Numbered from the stretch's first letter, positions 34,760 through 44,680 are shown. The stretch: 64,000 bases of DNA from Sporomusa sp. KB1 (GCF_007830295.1 NZ_VLKC01000002.1:406940-470939), one strand, 5' to 3'. The notes: generated by a model from the letters alone, not told the origin. Made by a program: numbers and translations.

Positions 34760-35845
34760 CTAGTTGCTATTCAGTGTATCATAATAAACCTTCCGAGTAT
34801 TTATCGCCATATCTCTCATAGTAAACTTTTTTGCCCTGTTCATTCCGCTTGTTTTTAGTTTACCGGCTAACTCACTGTCGGTCAGTACCCGTATTATGGC
34901 TTGCGCCAACTTTGCTGGATCTTTGGGAGGAATAAGAATACCGCTTTCGCCATCGATAATAATTTCTGCTGTCCCTCCTGTGTTGGTTGCCACAACAGGG
35001 GTACCTGCGGCCATGGCTTCAACTGTCACTAAACCAAACGGCTCATTCCATGATGCTAACACAAAAACATCCAGATCCCTCATTATTCCGAGAATATCAT
35101 TGCGTACTCCCAGAAAGTTTACAGCACCGTTAATCCTTTTCAATTCCGAAATATATTCATCACTACCGCCACCAATGACAACAAATACCGTGTCTGGAAG
35201 CTTGCACAATATCTCCGGGATGCTTTGGATAAATGTTTCCTGCCCCTTACTCGGATTAACACGACCAACCATACCTACAATTTTAGTTTGTGGAGAAATA
35301 CCCAATTCCTTCCGTAATGTTCCCGGCTGCGCGGCCGAGTATTTTTCTACATCTATTCCATTGTAAACCACTGCTATTTTTTCGGACGGAAAAATCGTTA
35401 TTGCATTTTTAACTGTCTGAGACACAGCTATTACTTTATTTACTTTTTTATATGCCCAACGGCGCAGCCCACTGTTTTTTAAGGGGGCGCGTATATGTCT
35501 GGTTATGACTATCTTCAGTTTCGGGTTAAAGAATTTTGTCCAAATTGCCAGCCAATAGTCTCGCCCCGTATGAGCATGAATAATGTCTACAGAGTTTTCT
35601 TTGCAAAACTTTGCCAGTATCCAAGCGCTCCTAAAATCAATGACTGTTGCAAGTGGTAAGTTAAAGACCGGAATATTTGCTTCTCTGGCATTTTGGTCGA
35701 TGGCACTTCCCGGCCGGCATGTCAGAACTATGCTTTCTCCTATGTCTATTAGTTCTTTGCACAACAGACATACATGTACTTCACCACCGGCCCAATTCTT
35801 CATGGAGTTGATCTGTAACACCTTTATGGAGTTACTTTGTTCCAT
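34760..35845 (-). CDS. Family 4 glycosyltransferase, LPS-core type
   Basis: About 361 residues, GT-B fold: VLQINSMKNWAGGEVHVCLLCKEL, then VDIIHAHTGRDYWLA, VGMVGRVNPSKGQETFIQSI at the domain border, and EPFGLVTVEAMAAGTPVVATNTGG with the E-x7-E donor motif. The ATG at 35845 with GGGGGAAT upstream is preferred over a start 14 codons earlier overlapping the GT9 gene. Its stop-side neighbour converges with the plus-strand GT2 gene. Likely adds a core sugar after the heptoses. Confidence 0.83.
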   Translation of the reverse strand: MEQSNSIKVLQINSMKNWAGGEVHVCLLCKELIDIGESIVLTCRPGSAIDQNAREANIPVFNLPLATVIDFRSAWILAKFCKENSVDIIHAHTGRDYWLAIWTKFFNPKLKIVITRHIRAPLKNSGLRRWAYKKVNKVIAVSQTVKNAITIFPSEKIAVVYNGIDVEKYSAAQPGTLRKELGISPQTKIVGMVGRVNPSKGQETFIQSIPEILCKLPDTVFVVIGGGSDEYISELKRINGAVNFLGVRNDILGIMRDLDVFVLASWNEPFGLVTVEAMAAGTPVVATNTGGTAEIIIDGESGILIPPKDPAKLAQAIIRVLTDSELAGKLKTSGMNRAKKFTMRDMAINTRKVYYDTLNSN

Positions 35846-35876
35846 AATTATTCCCCCTGTCCATGGCAAGAACATG

Positions 35877-36878
35877 CTAAGTCTCACTTATCGCTATTTT
35901 CGTCGCTTCTACTACTTGTTCAACGCTGATATCTTCTATCAAATTTCCTTTTTGCGGTCTTACAGCCCATTCCGGATGTCTATAGGGACCAATTCTCAGG
36001 TAATTGGTAGGACCAACAAGCATAACTGTGCGCTTTCCCGCAGCTAGCGCGGCATGCATTAACCCAGTATCTCCACCTACCACGATTGAAGACAGCGTCG
36101 TTAACCCCACAGATGTAAGAAAATCAGACTGCCCTGCCGCGACAGGGAATTGGGTTGCCACATCATTTAGTTTCTCCCGTTCTGCCGGGCCTCCGCCAAA
36201 CACGATCTGAAGCCCCTGGCTTTTCCAGTATTCAGCAAGGATCACATACCGCTCTATTGGCCAAATCTTACCATTAACGCCATCACCCGTAAAAGGTTGC
36301 ATGAATATCGTAGGTTTTTGCAGGGAAAGGCCCCATTGGTTAAACAGTGTTTTAGCTTTCTCTAAGTTATCTTTCGGTACAATGTATTGATTTTTAACTG
36401 GAAAAGGCGTTAACCCGCCTTGTTCAAGCAGTTTAAGATGCTGATCAATAAGATGAACATCTGGTAACCGCCTTATAAAAGTATTAGTATAAAACCACTG
36501 CCGTACTGGCTTTCTTGATTTAATTGATCCCCAGCGATGTTTTATCCTACTTAACCATAGTAAAAAAGCATGTTCCCCATGTCCGACAAAATCAACCGCT
36601 AATTGATAGTTATTATCTCGAATGGTATGAAATAGCTCTGTACTCATTTTCCCTATCTCTAGTATGTTTTTAGAAGAAAGCACTTTATTGCTGATAACCA
36701 GAACCTTATCAAGATCGGGAAATCCTCCTAAGACATGTGAATATCGATCCTTAACTAAAAAACTAATTTTGCTATTTGGAAAATTGGCCTTAAGCATATA
36801 ATAGGCGGGAAGAGTAAAAATAATATCCCCTATGGCGCCTCTCCGGATCATTAGAATATTCTCTATACTATCTTTCAT
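35877..36878 (-). CDS. Family 9 glycosyltransferase (heptosyltransferase-like)
   Basis: About 333 residues. The N terminus ILMIRRGAIGDIIFTLPAYYMLKANFP and the C-terminal VVGGDTGLMHAALAAGKRTVMLVGPT are GT9 hallmarks; the second holds the ADP-heptose-binding DTG-HA motif. The ATG at 36878 with GAGG upstream is chosen over a start 13 codons earlier. Probably transfers L,D-heptose to the inner core, consistent with hldE-type genes at 40.5-42 kb. Family members also transfer other sugars. Confidence 0.85.
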   Translation of the reverse strand: MKDSIENILMIRRGAIGDIIFTLPAYYMLKANFPNSKISFLVKDRYSHVLGGFPDLDKVLVISNKVLSSKNILEIGKMSTELFHTIRDNNYQLAVDFVGHGEHAFLLWLSRIKHRWGSIKSRKPVRQWFYTNTFIRRLPDVHLIDQHLKLLEQGGLTPFPVKNQYIVPKDNLEKAKTLFNQWGLSLQKPTIFMQPFTGDGVNGKIWPIERYVILAEYWKSQGLQIVFGGGPAEREKLNDVATQFPVAAGQSDFLTSVGLTTLSSIVVGGDTGLMHAALAAGKRTVMLVGPTNYLRIGPYRHPEWAVRPQKGNLIEDISVEQVVEATKIAISET

Positions 36879-37203
36879 TAAACTATTCCTCCATTTCTCA
36901 GCATAGCTAAGACTCATACTTTTGCTGCATAGATTTTATAAAAAACAATACTTTATTTTACAAAGAAAGGCAATAATAGCTAATGTATATTATATTGCAG
37001 TAACTTCTCTCTTGCAACTGTCATGTTTTGATGCCAAAACCACTGCTCAAAACCGTTCCGCGGCTTCCAGAACAATAGCAGGAATTTAAATTTTCTTGTT
37101 GAATTTGTGAATTTATATTAAATTAAGCTTAGTGCTTACTTGACTGGTGTTGCTCCGCAGTCAATAGCGCTTGAATTATTAACTATTGGGAGATGACACT
37201 AGC
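36879..37203. other. Gene-free region between divergent transcription units
   Basis: About 325 bp separating the leftward GT9 gene from the rightward GT2 gene. No gene seen; two promoters facing away from each other are expected but were not pinned down. Confidence 0.4.
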
Positions 37204-38166
37204 TTGGACAAACTTGTATCAATCATCGTTCCTGCATATAATGTGGCTCCAGAAATTGGGGATTGCATTCGTTCTGTGCAGCAGCAAACTTACCCTCACT
37301 GGGAACTGATAGTAGTAAACGACGAATCAAAGGACAATACCGAGGTAGTAGTGGAAGAATTAATGCGGGATGATTCCCGCATTCGATTAGTTAACCAGGA
37401 AAATGGTGGTGTATCAAAAGCACGCAATACTGGGCTAAGTAAGGCATCCGGAGTATATATTGCTTTTCTTGATGGGGATGACATGTGGGAACCCACTTTC
37501 TTGGATGAATTGATAGCTGCCAAGGAAAAATCCAACGTGGATATGGTTTATTGCGGGTATTCCCATTTATATACTAGCGGTCTAAAACGAGGATTTAGCT
37601 ATCCGTATTCAAATGGGCATATCTTAATGGATGTTATCAACAAAACAACTCATATTCATATCGGCGCCATCCTAGTAGATAGAAGCTTTATTGCCCAGAT
37701 GAATTTATCATTTACTGAAGGATGTTTAGTTGCTCAGGATCAAGAATTTATTAAAAAACTGGTGTCTCGCGCTAATGTCCAAGCCGTACCCAAAGAGCTA
37801 ATGATTTATCGAATTCGTTCTGGGTCGGCGGTAAGAGCCAAGTGGAACTGGGAGAAGCATATTCATGGTATACATGCTTTTCGGCGGGCTGCTGAGTTTA
37901 TTCTAGCACAAGATAATCCCCATTACGACAAACAGCAACTCATCTACGAGCTAAATGCGAAAAATGCTTCCAATTTGTATAAGTTACTATGGCGAATGAT
38001 TAAGCACGGCTATCAACGCGAAGCATTGACATTAATGGATGACCAAGAAAACGCATTCATCTTATCCCAACTTGATAGGTCTAAAATTAATTTACTCCAA
38101 AGAGTTAAGTATTGGGCGGTTAGATCAAGAAATAACGCAATTTGGCGATTAGTAGGATTTTTGTAA
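37204..38166 (+). CDS. Family 2 glycosyltransferase
   Basis: About 320 residues: LVSIIVPAYNVAPEIGDCIRSV, LIVVNDESKDNT, NGGVSKARNTGL and IAFLDGDDMWEPTFLDEL with the DxD motif, a standard GT-A layout. The start is uncertain: TTG at 37204 follows GGGAG by 11 nt and fits the family N terminus; a TTG at 37186 would add six residues but has no ribosome site. The next gene, a GT4, begins 22 bp after its stop, so the two form an operon. Confidence 0.82.
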   Translation: MDKLVSIIVPAYNVAPEIGDCIRSVQQQTYPHWELIVVNDESKDNTEVVVEELMRDDSRIRLVNQENGGVSKARNTGLSKASGVYIAFLDGDDMWEPTFLDELIAAKEKSNVDMVYCGYSHLYTSGLKRGFSYPYSNGHILMDVINKTTHIHIGAILVDRSFIAQMNLSFTEGCLVAQDQEFIKKLVSRANVQAVPKELMIYRIRSGSAVRAKWNWEKHIHGIHAFRRAAEFILAQDNPHYDKQQLIYELNAKNASNLYKLLWRMIKHGYQREALTLMDDQENAFILSQLDRSKINLLQRVKYWAVRSRNNAIWRLVGFL

Positions 38167-38188
38167 AGAAGATATATGGAGGAAATTT

Positions 38189-39367
38189 ATGCATGTTTGT
38201 ATGATAATGTCCAGTTACCACGGCGAAAATACATTTCAGAGCGGGGCGGAACTGCAGGCTCATACACAGATTCAGCTACTGAAAAGCTTGGGCTGCAAGC
38301 TCACGGTCATTACTAAAAAGCGATCTTCACAGAGTCAATATAAAGAGATTGTCAACCGAACAATCATATACCGGGTATTTCCAACAGGACTGCGATCGAT
38401 TAGGGCCGCCTTGCTGCTTTTTCAACACCGCCATGAATTTGATGTTGTCCACATTCATGGACAGCATCTCTTCAGCACCCCTGTTATTTTGCTCTGTCGG
38501 CTACTTGCTATCCCTACAATACTTAAAATTACCATTGCCGGCCAGACAACAAGCCCAATGGCACTGGATAAACTGTTGCCGAAAGGCTGGAATCCTTGCC
38601 GCAAACTGGTTAATGGAGTTTCTCGCCTAACTTCTGCTTATTTGGCGATTAGTACGGAGATTGTTGACGAACTGAAATCCCAGGATATTGCTCCAGATAG
38701 AATTGTTGCTTTGCCTAATGGAGTGAACACAGAGCGCTTCCACCCGGTAACAGCTGAAGAACAGCAGCAATTGAAGTATAAATTGGGATTACCGCCAGAT
38801 AAAAAAGTGATGCTTTTTGCCAGCCGCTTGATCGAGCGCAAAGGCTATGACATCATGCTTGAAGCCTGGAGAAACATTCATCTCGCCTGTCCTTCGACAG
38901 TTCTCATGCTGGTGGGAAAAGGTTCACCTGAGGCTGTGCATGCTCTTGAACAATTGCAACAGGAATTGGGCAAAGATTCTATTTTCTATAAAGGCGAAGT
39001 CCTGGATACTGCGCCATATCTTCAAGCCAGTGACCTGTTTATTTTTCCGTCCCGACAAGAAGGATTACCTAACGCATTGCTGGAAGCCATGGCTTGTGGT
39101 TGCGCCTGTGTGGCATCTGATATTGGTGGCTGCAGCGATCTTATTATTTCCGAAAAAAACGGATTACTGTTTCCAAGCGGTGATCCAGCAGGTTTAGTCG
39201 AAGCGGTGAAGCTGATGATGTCGAAGTCGGAACAAATGGAGACGTTCGGCCAAAAGGCTTATGAGACTGTCAAAGCTAACCATGATATTGCTATTATTGG
39301 AAAGCAATTGCTTCAACTCTATCATAACCTGCTTGATGGGAAAAAACCGGTTACTATTAATCGATAG
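38189..39367 (+). CDS. Family 4 glycosyltransferase
   Basis: 392 residues, GT-B: HVCMIMSSYHGENTFQSGAELQAHTQIQ (nucleotide-loop end), VVHIHGQHLFSTPVIL, LFASRLIERKGYDIMLEAW at the linker, and SRQEGLPNALLEAMACGCACVASDIGG with the E-x7-E donor motif. TGGAGGAAATTT gives a clear ribosome site. It ends 130 bp before a convergent heptosyltransferase gene, with a strong shared terminator between. Donor unknown. Confidence 0.87.
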   Translation: MHVCMIMSSYHGENTFQSGAELQAHTQIQLLKSLGCKLTVITKKRSSQSQYKEIVNRTIIYRVFPTGLRSIRAALLLFQHRHEFDVVHIHGQHLFSTPVILLCRLLAIPTILKITIAGQTTSPMALDKLLPKGWNPCRKLVNGVSRLTSAYLAISTEIVDELKSQDIAPDRIVALPNGVNTERFHPVTAEEQQQLKYKLGLPPDKKVMLFASRLIERKGYDIMLEAWRNIHLACPSTVLMLVGKGSPEAVHALEQLQQELGKDSIFYKGEVLDTAPYLQASDLFIFPSRQEGLPNALLEAMACGCACVASDIGGCSDLIISEKNGLLFPSGDPAGLVEAVKLMMSKSEQMETFGQKAYETVKANHDIAIIGKQLLQLYHNLLDGKKPVTINR

Positions 39368-39417
39368 ATCTGATGTTAAATGCCCGGGCTGAAGCAGAAA
39401 CAATGCTCCAGGAACCT

Positions 39418-39466
39418 AAGAAATAGAACCAGCCTTGTTAAATCACAAGGTTGGTTCTATTTCTTA
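39418..39466. terminator. Bidirectional terminator between convergent genes
   Basis: Long hairpin: AAGAAATAGAACCAGCCTTG pairs with CAAGGTTGGTTCTATTTCTT around a short AT-rich loop, about 20 bp with one mismatch and an AT-rich base on both strands. It serves the rightward GT4 gene and the leftward heptosyltransferase gene. Confidence 0.85.
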
Positions 39467-39496
39467 GTCGCAGTTCCCCAAATACACCAGAGCAAC

Positions 39497-40525
39497 CTAG
39501 GGGTGGTTGACTAAGCGCATAACTGCATCAAACACCTGGCCGACTTGTATATCTGCTAAACAGTCTTTGCCATCAGGACACTGCCGCTTCCAACAATTCT
39601 GGCAAGAATGTCCGGGTCGCAATATAATATGCCCTTTTCCATGGGGCCCGTTACGTTTAGGGTCGGTTGGGCCAAATAAGGCGACCACTGGGGTCTCCAT
39701 GGCGACGGCTAAATGCATGGGGCCAGTGTCGCCGGCTACGACGGCACTGGCATTTTGTAATATATATGCCAATTCTTTTAGCGATGTTTTTGCACTAATA
39801 TCAACAGGCGGGATATTGGTCTGCTCCAGTATCTTTTGAACTAAATGCTGCTCATTCGGACTGCCAGTAATCACTGGAATAAGATTGGCTTCGTACAGTT
39901 TATTGGCCAATTGGGCAAAATGCGGCAAAGGCCAGCACTTGTTCGGCCAGTTTGTCCCCGGTATCAGAACAACATATTTACTTGCTATATCCATTCCGGC
40001 CAGTTTGAGTTTTGCTGCCGCCATTTCTTCTTCAGCGGAAGTGATATTGATACAATACTGGAGACTACCTGTATCACAGCCCAACGCCCGGACAACATCA
40101 AGATACCGGTCAACAACATGCCCTTCCCGATTGGGTCCGTACACCTGCTTGCTGACTTTATTGCTATATTCCCGGGCGTTGCAGTATACAAGACGCTTGG
40201 GCGCGCCGCTCAGATAGGCAATAGCCGCACTTTTGAAAAGACCTTGCAGATCGAGGGCCAGGTCAAAACGGCGCTTGCGCAGTTCACTAATGAAGCCGGG
40301 CACATTGCACAGCAGACCGGTCAAGGTTTTGAATTTTGCTTTATCAAAAATAATAATTTCATCTATATTGGGGTTGTTAGTTAACAAATCGTAGGCCGGT
40401 TTTTCCACAACCCAGGTTATTCGGGCTTGCGGAAAGCATTTTTTCAGGGCTGGCGCTACAGGCAGCGCATGAATTACGTCACCAATGGCGCTTAGTTTGA
40501 CAATAAGGATATTGGTATAACTCAA
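39497..40525 (-). CDS. ADP-heptose:LPS heptosyltransferase (GT9, WaaC/WaaF type)
   Basis: About 342 residues: ILIVKLSAIGDVIHALPVAPALKKCFP, then VVLIPGTNWPNKCWPLPHFAQLA and VVAGDTGPMHLAVAMETPVVALFGPTDPKRNGP, typical of WaaF/WaaC. HSCQNCWKRQCPDGKDC near the end is a Cys-rich tail common in this family. I favour TTG at 40525 with AGGAGG 8 nt upstream; an ATG at 40567 overlapping the rfaE2 stop (ATGA) is the alternative. It lies directly downstream of the heptose-activation genes, forming one unit for heptose synthesis and transfer. Confidence 0.88.
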   Translation of the reverse strand: MSYTNILIVKLSAIGDVIHALPVAPALKKCFPQARITWVVEKPAYDLLTNNPNIDEIIIFDKAKFKTLTGLLCNVPGFISELRKRRFDLALDLQGLFKSAAIAYLSGAPKRLVYCNAREYSNKVSKQVYGPNREGHVVDRYLDVVRALGCDTGSLQYCINITSAEEEMAAAKLKLAGMDIASKYVVLIPGTNWPNKCWPLPHFAQLANKLYEANLIPVITGSPNEQHLVQKILEQTNIPPVDISAKTSLKELAYILQNASAVVAGDTGPMHLAVAMETPVVALFGPTDPKRNGPHGKGHIILRPGHSCQNCWKRQCPDGKDCLADIQVGQVFDAVMRLVNHP

Positions 40526-40563
40526 ATAGGGCACCTCCTGACGGAGTGTGGCGACCTCGCCTT

Positions 40564-41034
40564 TCATACTTCACGGCTGATTTTTTTAATAATATTACTG
40601 GATGACCGCCCCGGTACCTCAGGTACCAATACAATACGACCACCATGGGCGGCTACTATTTTACTTTCAGGCAGTGTTTCGATGGTATAGTCACCGCCTT
40701 TTGCATAAACATCAGGTTGAACTACAGCAACCAGGTTTTCTGCTGTAGTTTCATCAAAAACAACCACATAATCGACTGCTGCAAGACCGGCAAGTACTTC
40801 GGCTCTGTCCTCCTGGCAATTAACCGGGCGGTTTGGTCCTTTGAGCTGCCTTACCGAACTGTCACTGTTCAAACCAACAATTAGACAGTCGCCTAGTTGC
40901 CGGGCACCTGCCAGATAGCGAACATGACCGGCATGTAATATATCAAAACAGCCATTGGTAAATACAACAGTTTTCCCCGCTGCCTGTAATGTTTTACTGA
41001 TGATACCGCTAGTTGTCTGATCCACAATTTTCAT
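40564..41034 (-). CDS. rfaE2: D-glycero-beta-D-manno-heptose 1-phosphate adenylyltransferase
   Basis: 156 residues, a stand-alone version of the C-terminal half of Hld[20 protein letters not shown] carries the HxGH nucleotidyltransferase motif, and the C-terminal [13 protein letters not shown] the second nucleotide motif. It makes ADP-D-glycero-manno-heptose from heptose-1-phosphate and ATP. The start overlaps the kinase stop by 4 bp (ATGA-type coupling). The isomerase, phosphatase and epimerase of the pathway (GmhA, GmhB, HldD) are not in this window. Confidence 0.93.
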   Translation of the reverse strand: MKIVDQTTSGIISKTLQAAGKTVVFTNGCFDILHAGHVRYLAGARQLGDCLIVGLNSDSSVRQLKGPNRPVNCQEDRAEVLAGLAAVDYVVVFDETTAENLVAVVQPDVYAKGGDYTIETLPESKIVAAHGGRIVLVPEVPGRSSSNIIKKISREV

Positions 41035-42029
41035 CCGTAATACTCTCCAATCGCGACTTTGAGCTCTTGCGGCGTAGTAGTGGCTGTACCAGGCTTACGC
41101 ACAACAATGCCTGCAGCAAAGTTAGCCAGGCAGGCAGCCTCTACATAATTCGCGCCAGCAGCCAATGCCAGCATCATAGTGGCCACAACTGTATCACCAG
41201 CACCTGTCACATCGTAAACCTCGCTCATATTGGTTACTGGAATATGAGTATGGGTGCCATTGCGATTGAATAGTGTCATCCCGTCCGGCCCCTGGGTAAT
41301 TAAAATTACCTCTGCCTTTAGTCGTGCCAGCATGAGTTCGGCGGCTTGCTGCAACTGACTGCCATCAAGCACTTTTAAACCGATAGCAGCCGCTGCTTCT
41401 GATTCATTTTGTTTGACAAGCCGAATACCTTCATATGCCATAATATTATAGCGTGAGTCGACAATCGATGGAATGCCCACCCGGTTACAGACGCTAATCA
41501 CCTGTTCCCTAATGGCGGGTGAAATTGTCATACTGCCATAGTCGCTAATGATTACAGCCGACATGTCTTGAAGTGTTGCTTCAATATAAGTAAGCATCTT
41601 TTGTTCAATAGCAGTGCCAAGCGATTCTTTACTTTCACGGTCGATCCGCACGATCTGCTGACGAACAGTAGCCTGGCCTCCAGCCATAATACGGGTTTTG
41701 GTAATTGTTGGCCGCGAGGCATCAATAAAAAGTCCATCTGTATTAACCTTTTTGTCATGCAGGCTGTTGGTAAGCTGCTCGCCTGCATTATCTTGACCAA
41801 CCACGCCAACAGCATACACCTGTCCGCCTAGGGCGGCAGCATTATGGACAGCATTAGCCGCGCCACCTGGCACTACGATTTCATGGGAGTGTTCAAGGAT
41901 AAGAACAGGTGCTTCACGGGATATGCGGGCTATCTTACCTTCAAGGTAAACATCGGCAACCATATCCCCGATAATCATTATTTTTTGATTCTGGAGTTTA
42001 TCGATATAATGCACTAGATTCCGAGACAT
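41031..42029 (-). CDS. rfaE1: D-glycero-beta-D-manno-heptose-7-phosphate kinase
   Basis: About 332 residues, PfkB/ribokinase fold: [41 protein letters not shown] and the anion-hole/catalytic [12 protein letters not shown] near the C terminus, with family end [12 protein letters not shown]. The ATG at 42029 with AAAGGAG upstream fits the N terminus; the longer frame overlaps the lptD end and was rejected. It phosphorylates heptose-7-phosphate at C1. Kinase and adenylyltransferase are separate genes here, unlike the fused HldE of Proteobacteria. Confidence 0.92.
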   Translation of the reverse strand: MSRNLVHYIDKLQNQKIMIIGDMVADVYLEGKIARISREAPVLILEHSHEIVVPGGAANAVHNAAALGGQVYAVGVVGQDNAGEQLTNSLHDKKVNTDGLFIDASRPTITKTRIMAGGQATVRQQIVRIDRESKESLGTAIEQKMLTYIEATLQDMSAVIISDYGSMTISPAIREQVISVCNRVGIPSIVDSRYNIMAYEGIRLVKQNESEAAAAIGLKVLDGSQLQQAAELMLARLKAEVILITQGPDGMTLFNRNGTHTHIPVTNMSEVYDVTGAGDTVVATMMLALAAGANYVEAACLANFAAGIVVRKPGTATTTPQELKVAIGEYYG

Positions 42030-42061
42030 ATGTGGAATGGCTCCTTTCAGAGTTAAAAGAA

Positions 42062-43450
42062 TTACCATTTGATAGTATTAACATCCACTCGAAGTTGATC
42101 GCGTTCAGCGCGGTACGTTATTTTCGCTTCCCAGCAATGCAGATTGCGATACCAGCTATAGTCAACATCGTGAACTTCATGGTTATCCAGATCATAGCTG
42201 TGACTAATGCCAATAGCATTCATTTTGTCGATTTTATAGATAAAGCCAGATTTTAGTTCACGACTCAAATCTGTTTTATCATACTCAAACAGCGTATTAT
42301 TATTTTGAGCATAATGATATCCAACTGAAGTACTGAAGCGCTCAGACCATTGCTTATCAAGGGTCGCATCAAATTTCCAAATATTTCGTGTGGAATCATC
42401 ATAACTTTCTTTTACATGCTGAACCCCAGTTCCTAAATTTAGCTTGGTACTGCTGCCAAATTTAATCGGTTCATGCTGCAAATAAAGACTATACTCCTGG
42501 TGCCAGCTTGTTTTGTCTGAATCACTCCATTTTCCATAAGCAGCAGAAAAGGTATAGTTTATCGGCAGGTTACCTAACCGCTGGGGCTTGTAGGAAAATT
42601 TAAATTCTGGTTCTTTCTTTATCCAATTGTTATCATCATCGGTAAAATGACCTTGGTCAATACTAAAGGTATAGTTTTTGTCGCGATGAATCAGACCATA
42701 GCTTGGCTTAAAATTGGATCGTGAGTAATAGTCAAGGTTCGCATAGGCTGATACCATGTTGTTAAGAGGGTATTCAAGATGCTGTTTTATGAACGCACCG
42801 TCATCATTATCGTAACCTAATCGAGGAAACACGCCTCTGTTCCCGGCATTCGGTTTCAAGGACTGTTCATATTTAGGAAGAGTAAAGATCACCATCTTGC
42901 CAATCCAAACTTTAGCATTATAAGCAATCATTTTATCGCCAGGCCAAATTTCGATTTTATCAGCACTAATATGATAGTCCGGAACTTTGGCTGGACAGGC
43001 CGTAGCCGTACCATTATTGATTGTAAGCTGACTGGGAGACATACTAATGGTTTCGCCAGCGATATATTTATCCTCAAGTTGACCTTTTGCCTGTTTCATA
43101 CTGCCTGTTTTAAGTTTATAGTTATATACTGTTCCTGTACCATCTAGTGTAAGATCTTTTTGAAAAAACCGGGATTTTTCTTTAATCCGTATTTCGCTTA
43201 TTTTGGCGTTGCCGTCAATTTGTTCTGCTTCCAGGCGCTGGCCAACGTTAGTGATAACTACATTGCCTTTAGCAAGGATGTCACCTGTTTCATCGCTGAA
43301 AGAAAGGTCATTAGCTTCAATTACGATAGGCACTTGGGGGGCAGCAATCTCATTAGTGGCTTTTGTGTCTTTAGCCTGACTAGGAACTGTTCCCCCAAAT
43401 ACTATGGCAAACGCCAATAGCCCTAAGATAAGTTTATTATTATTAGGCAT
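42062..43450 (-). CDS. lptD: LptD-like outer-membrane LPS assembly protein (short form)
   Basis: 462 residues. Signal peptide about 1-26 (LILGLLAFAIVFGGTVPSQA), then an OstA/LptA-like jellyroll (about 45-170: IEANDLSFSDETGDILAKGNVVIT), then about 280 residues of alternating aromatic beta-strands (DNDDGAFIKQHLEYPLN … YSWYRNLHCWEAKITYRAE) fitting a C-terminal barrel. E. coli LptD is about 780 residues, so the barrel is much smaller. Two mature cysteines (TACPAK and LHCWEA) could form a disulfide. The ATG at 43450 has AGGAG 13 nt upstream. Location beside LPS genes supports LptD, but the short barrel leaves some doubt. Confidence 0.78.
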   Translation of the reverse strand: MPNNNKLILGLLAFAIVFGGTVPSQAKDTKATNEIAAPQVPIVIEANDLSFSDETGDILAKGNVVITNVGQRLEAEQIDGNAKISEIRIKEKSRFFQKDLTLDGTGTVYNYKLKTGSMKQAKGQLEDKYIAGETISMSPSQLTINNGTATACPAKVPDYHISADKIEIWPGDKMIAYNAKVWIGKMVIFTLPKYEQSLKPNAGNRGVFPRLGYDNDDGAFIKQHLEYPLNNMVSAYANLDYYSRSNFKPSYGLIHRDKNYTFSIDQGHFTDDDNNWIKKEPEFKFSYKPQRLGNLPINYTFSAAYGKWSDSDKTSWHQEYSLYLQHEPIKFGSSTKLNLGTGVQHVKESYDDSTRNIWKFDATLDKQWSERFSTSVGYHYAQNNNTLFEYDKTDLSRELKSGFIYKIDKMNAIGISHSYDLDNHEVHDVDYSWYRNLHCWEAKITYRAERDQLRVDVNTIKW

Positions 43451-43561
43451 AGCACATACTATTCTCCTATTTAGTAAATATTCAAGCAAGATTCTTGGTT
43501 ATCTAAAGTTAATTCTACACCTGCTGCACCATTCCTTCATAGTTTTTTCGGTAATATGTAG

Positions 43562-43586
43562 AAAAGCCGCATAAAGCGGCTTTTTT
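43562..43586. terminator. Terminator between the envelope-protein gene and lptD
   Basis: AAAAGCCGC pairs with GCGGCTTTT around a short loop, with a T-run on the plus strand and TTTTC on the minus strand. It lies just after the stop of the minus-strand envelope-protein gene, so lptD probably has its own promoter at about 43455-43560. Confidence 0.75.
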
Positions 43587-43602
43587 CGCAGTTATTTACC
43601 GG

Positions 43603-44532
43603 TTATTTAACTCTAATTCCATATACTTCAGCATCTTCTTGGGTCTGTATGTATAGTTGACTGCCAATAGGTATGTTAGCCTCTTTGCCATTAATAAAAG
43701 CTCCGCCAATAATGCCAACTGGGCCAAGGATAATCATGCCGGCTACACTGGCACCTGCCGCTTTGGCCAGCGACTTGGTTTCGGCTTTGGCCTTTTCGCC
43801 CAATATGGTAGCAACTGTACTGCCATCTGTGGCACGAATGTTGTCAAAGCTTATGTCCAACTTGGCATCCCGGCCAAAGTTTTTTGCTGATTGAACTTTT
43901 AGAATTTTACCAATCCCACTGGCGCCTTGGGGGAATACCAATACGCCGTCAATGGTTACGTCTTCAGCGATACCTAAAGCCACAGTATCGCCAACCTTGC
44001 TTTGTTTGCTGTTTAGTGTGGAGAGGGTTTTTATTTTAACAAGCGTGTCTTTGGGCACTTTCGTAGCAATAACTTCAAACTGGCCATCTGTGTAGGCAAG
44101 TTTGAGAAGTTTACCCAGACGCGAATCCACAGATCCCGTTGCCGGGCTGCCATTCATTATTGTCTCAAGCTTCTCTACCCGCACTTTTATCGGATTATCA
44201 CTTACCCGATGTGTCAGTGTCCACTCAACAGCATTAAGTTTGGTAAGTACTGATGGTGCATGTTCGGTTGTTTCAAGAACATGCACATACAAATTATCCA
44301 CCCGTGGCAGCAACGCTTCCTGCGTTTTACTGCCATAGACTTCTTCTTCTACTTTGTTTATCCTATCTGTTAATGCGCCTGTTTGCGTAGTGCCGTAAAT
44401 AGCTTTCTCGATTATCGCCAATTTGCCGACAACCGTAGGCTCGCCAGCTGTTTGTGCCGAAACAGGAACGGCAATTGCCGAAATCATGAGCATAAGTGTA
44501 ACAAATAGCGCTGTAATTTTCTTATTAACCAT
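43603..44532 (-). CDS. Secreted envelope protein with degenerate repeats and glycine-zipper segment
   Basis: 309 residues, function unknown. Signal peptide about 1-26 (ITALFVTLMLMISAIAVPVSA). The N-terminal half has diverged repeats of about 35-40 residues of the type LxxIExxxYGxxxxGxLxxRIxxLE (AIIEKAIYGTTQTGALTDRI, VEEEVYGSKTQEALLPRV, VEKLETIMNGSPATGSVDSRL). The C-terminal half has a beta-rich domain (VGDTVALGIAEDVTIDGVLVFPQGASGIGKI) and a glycine-rich hydrophobic stretch (AAGASVAGMIILGPVGIIGG). AAGGAGGGG precedes the ATG. Placement between SLH porins and lptD suggests a periplasmic or outer-membrane role. Confidence 0.75.
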   Translation of the reverse strand: MVNKKITALFVTLMLMISAIAVPVSAQTAGEPTVVGKLAIIEKAIYGTTQTGALTDRINKVEEEVYGSKTQEALLPRVDNLYVHVLETTEHAPSVLTKLNAVEWTLTHRVSDNPIKVRVEKLETIMNGSPATGSVDSRLGKLLKLAYTDGQFEVIATKVPKDTLVKIKTLSTLNSKQSKVGDTVALGIAEDVTIDGVLVFPQGASGIGKILKVQSAKNFGRDAKLDISFDNIRATDGSTVATILGEKAKAETKSLAKAAGASVAGMIILGPVGIIGGAFINGKEANIPIGSQLYIQTQEDAEVYGIRVK

Positions 44533-44680
44533 GAAGACCCCTCCTTGATGAATTACGTATTTGTAATAATTCGTCATGGCAAAGAAAATATCCTGCCTTG
44601 GGAGCACGATAATATGATATCAGAGTTACCATATATCCTCGTCTTTCTGGTTCCCCACATGAGCGGAGGAGTGAGTCAAC

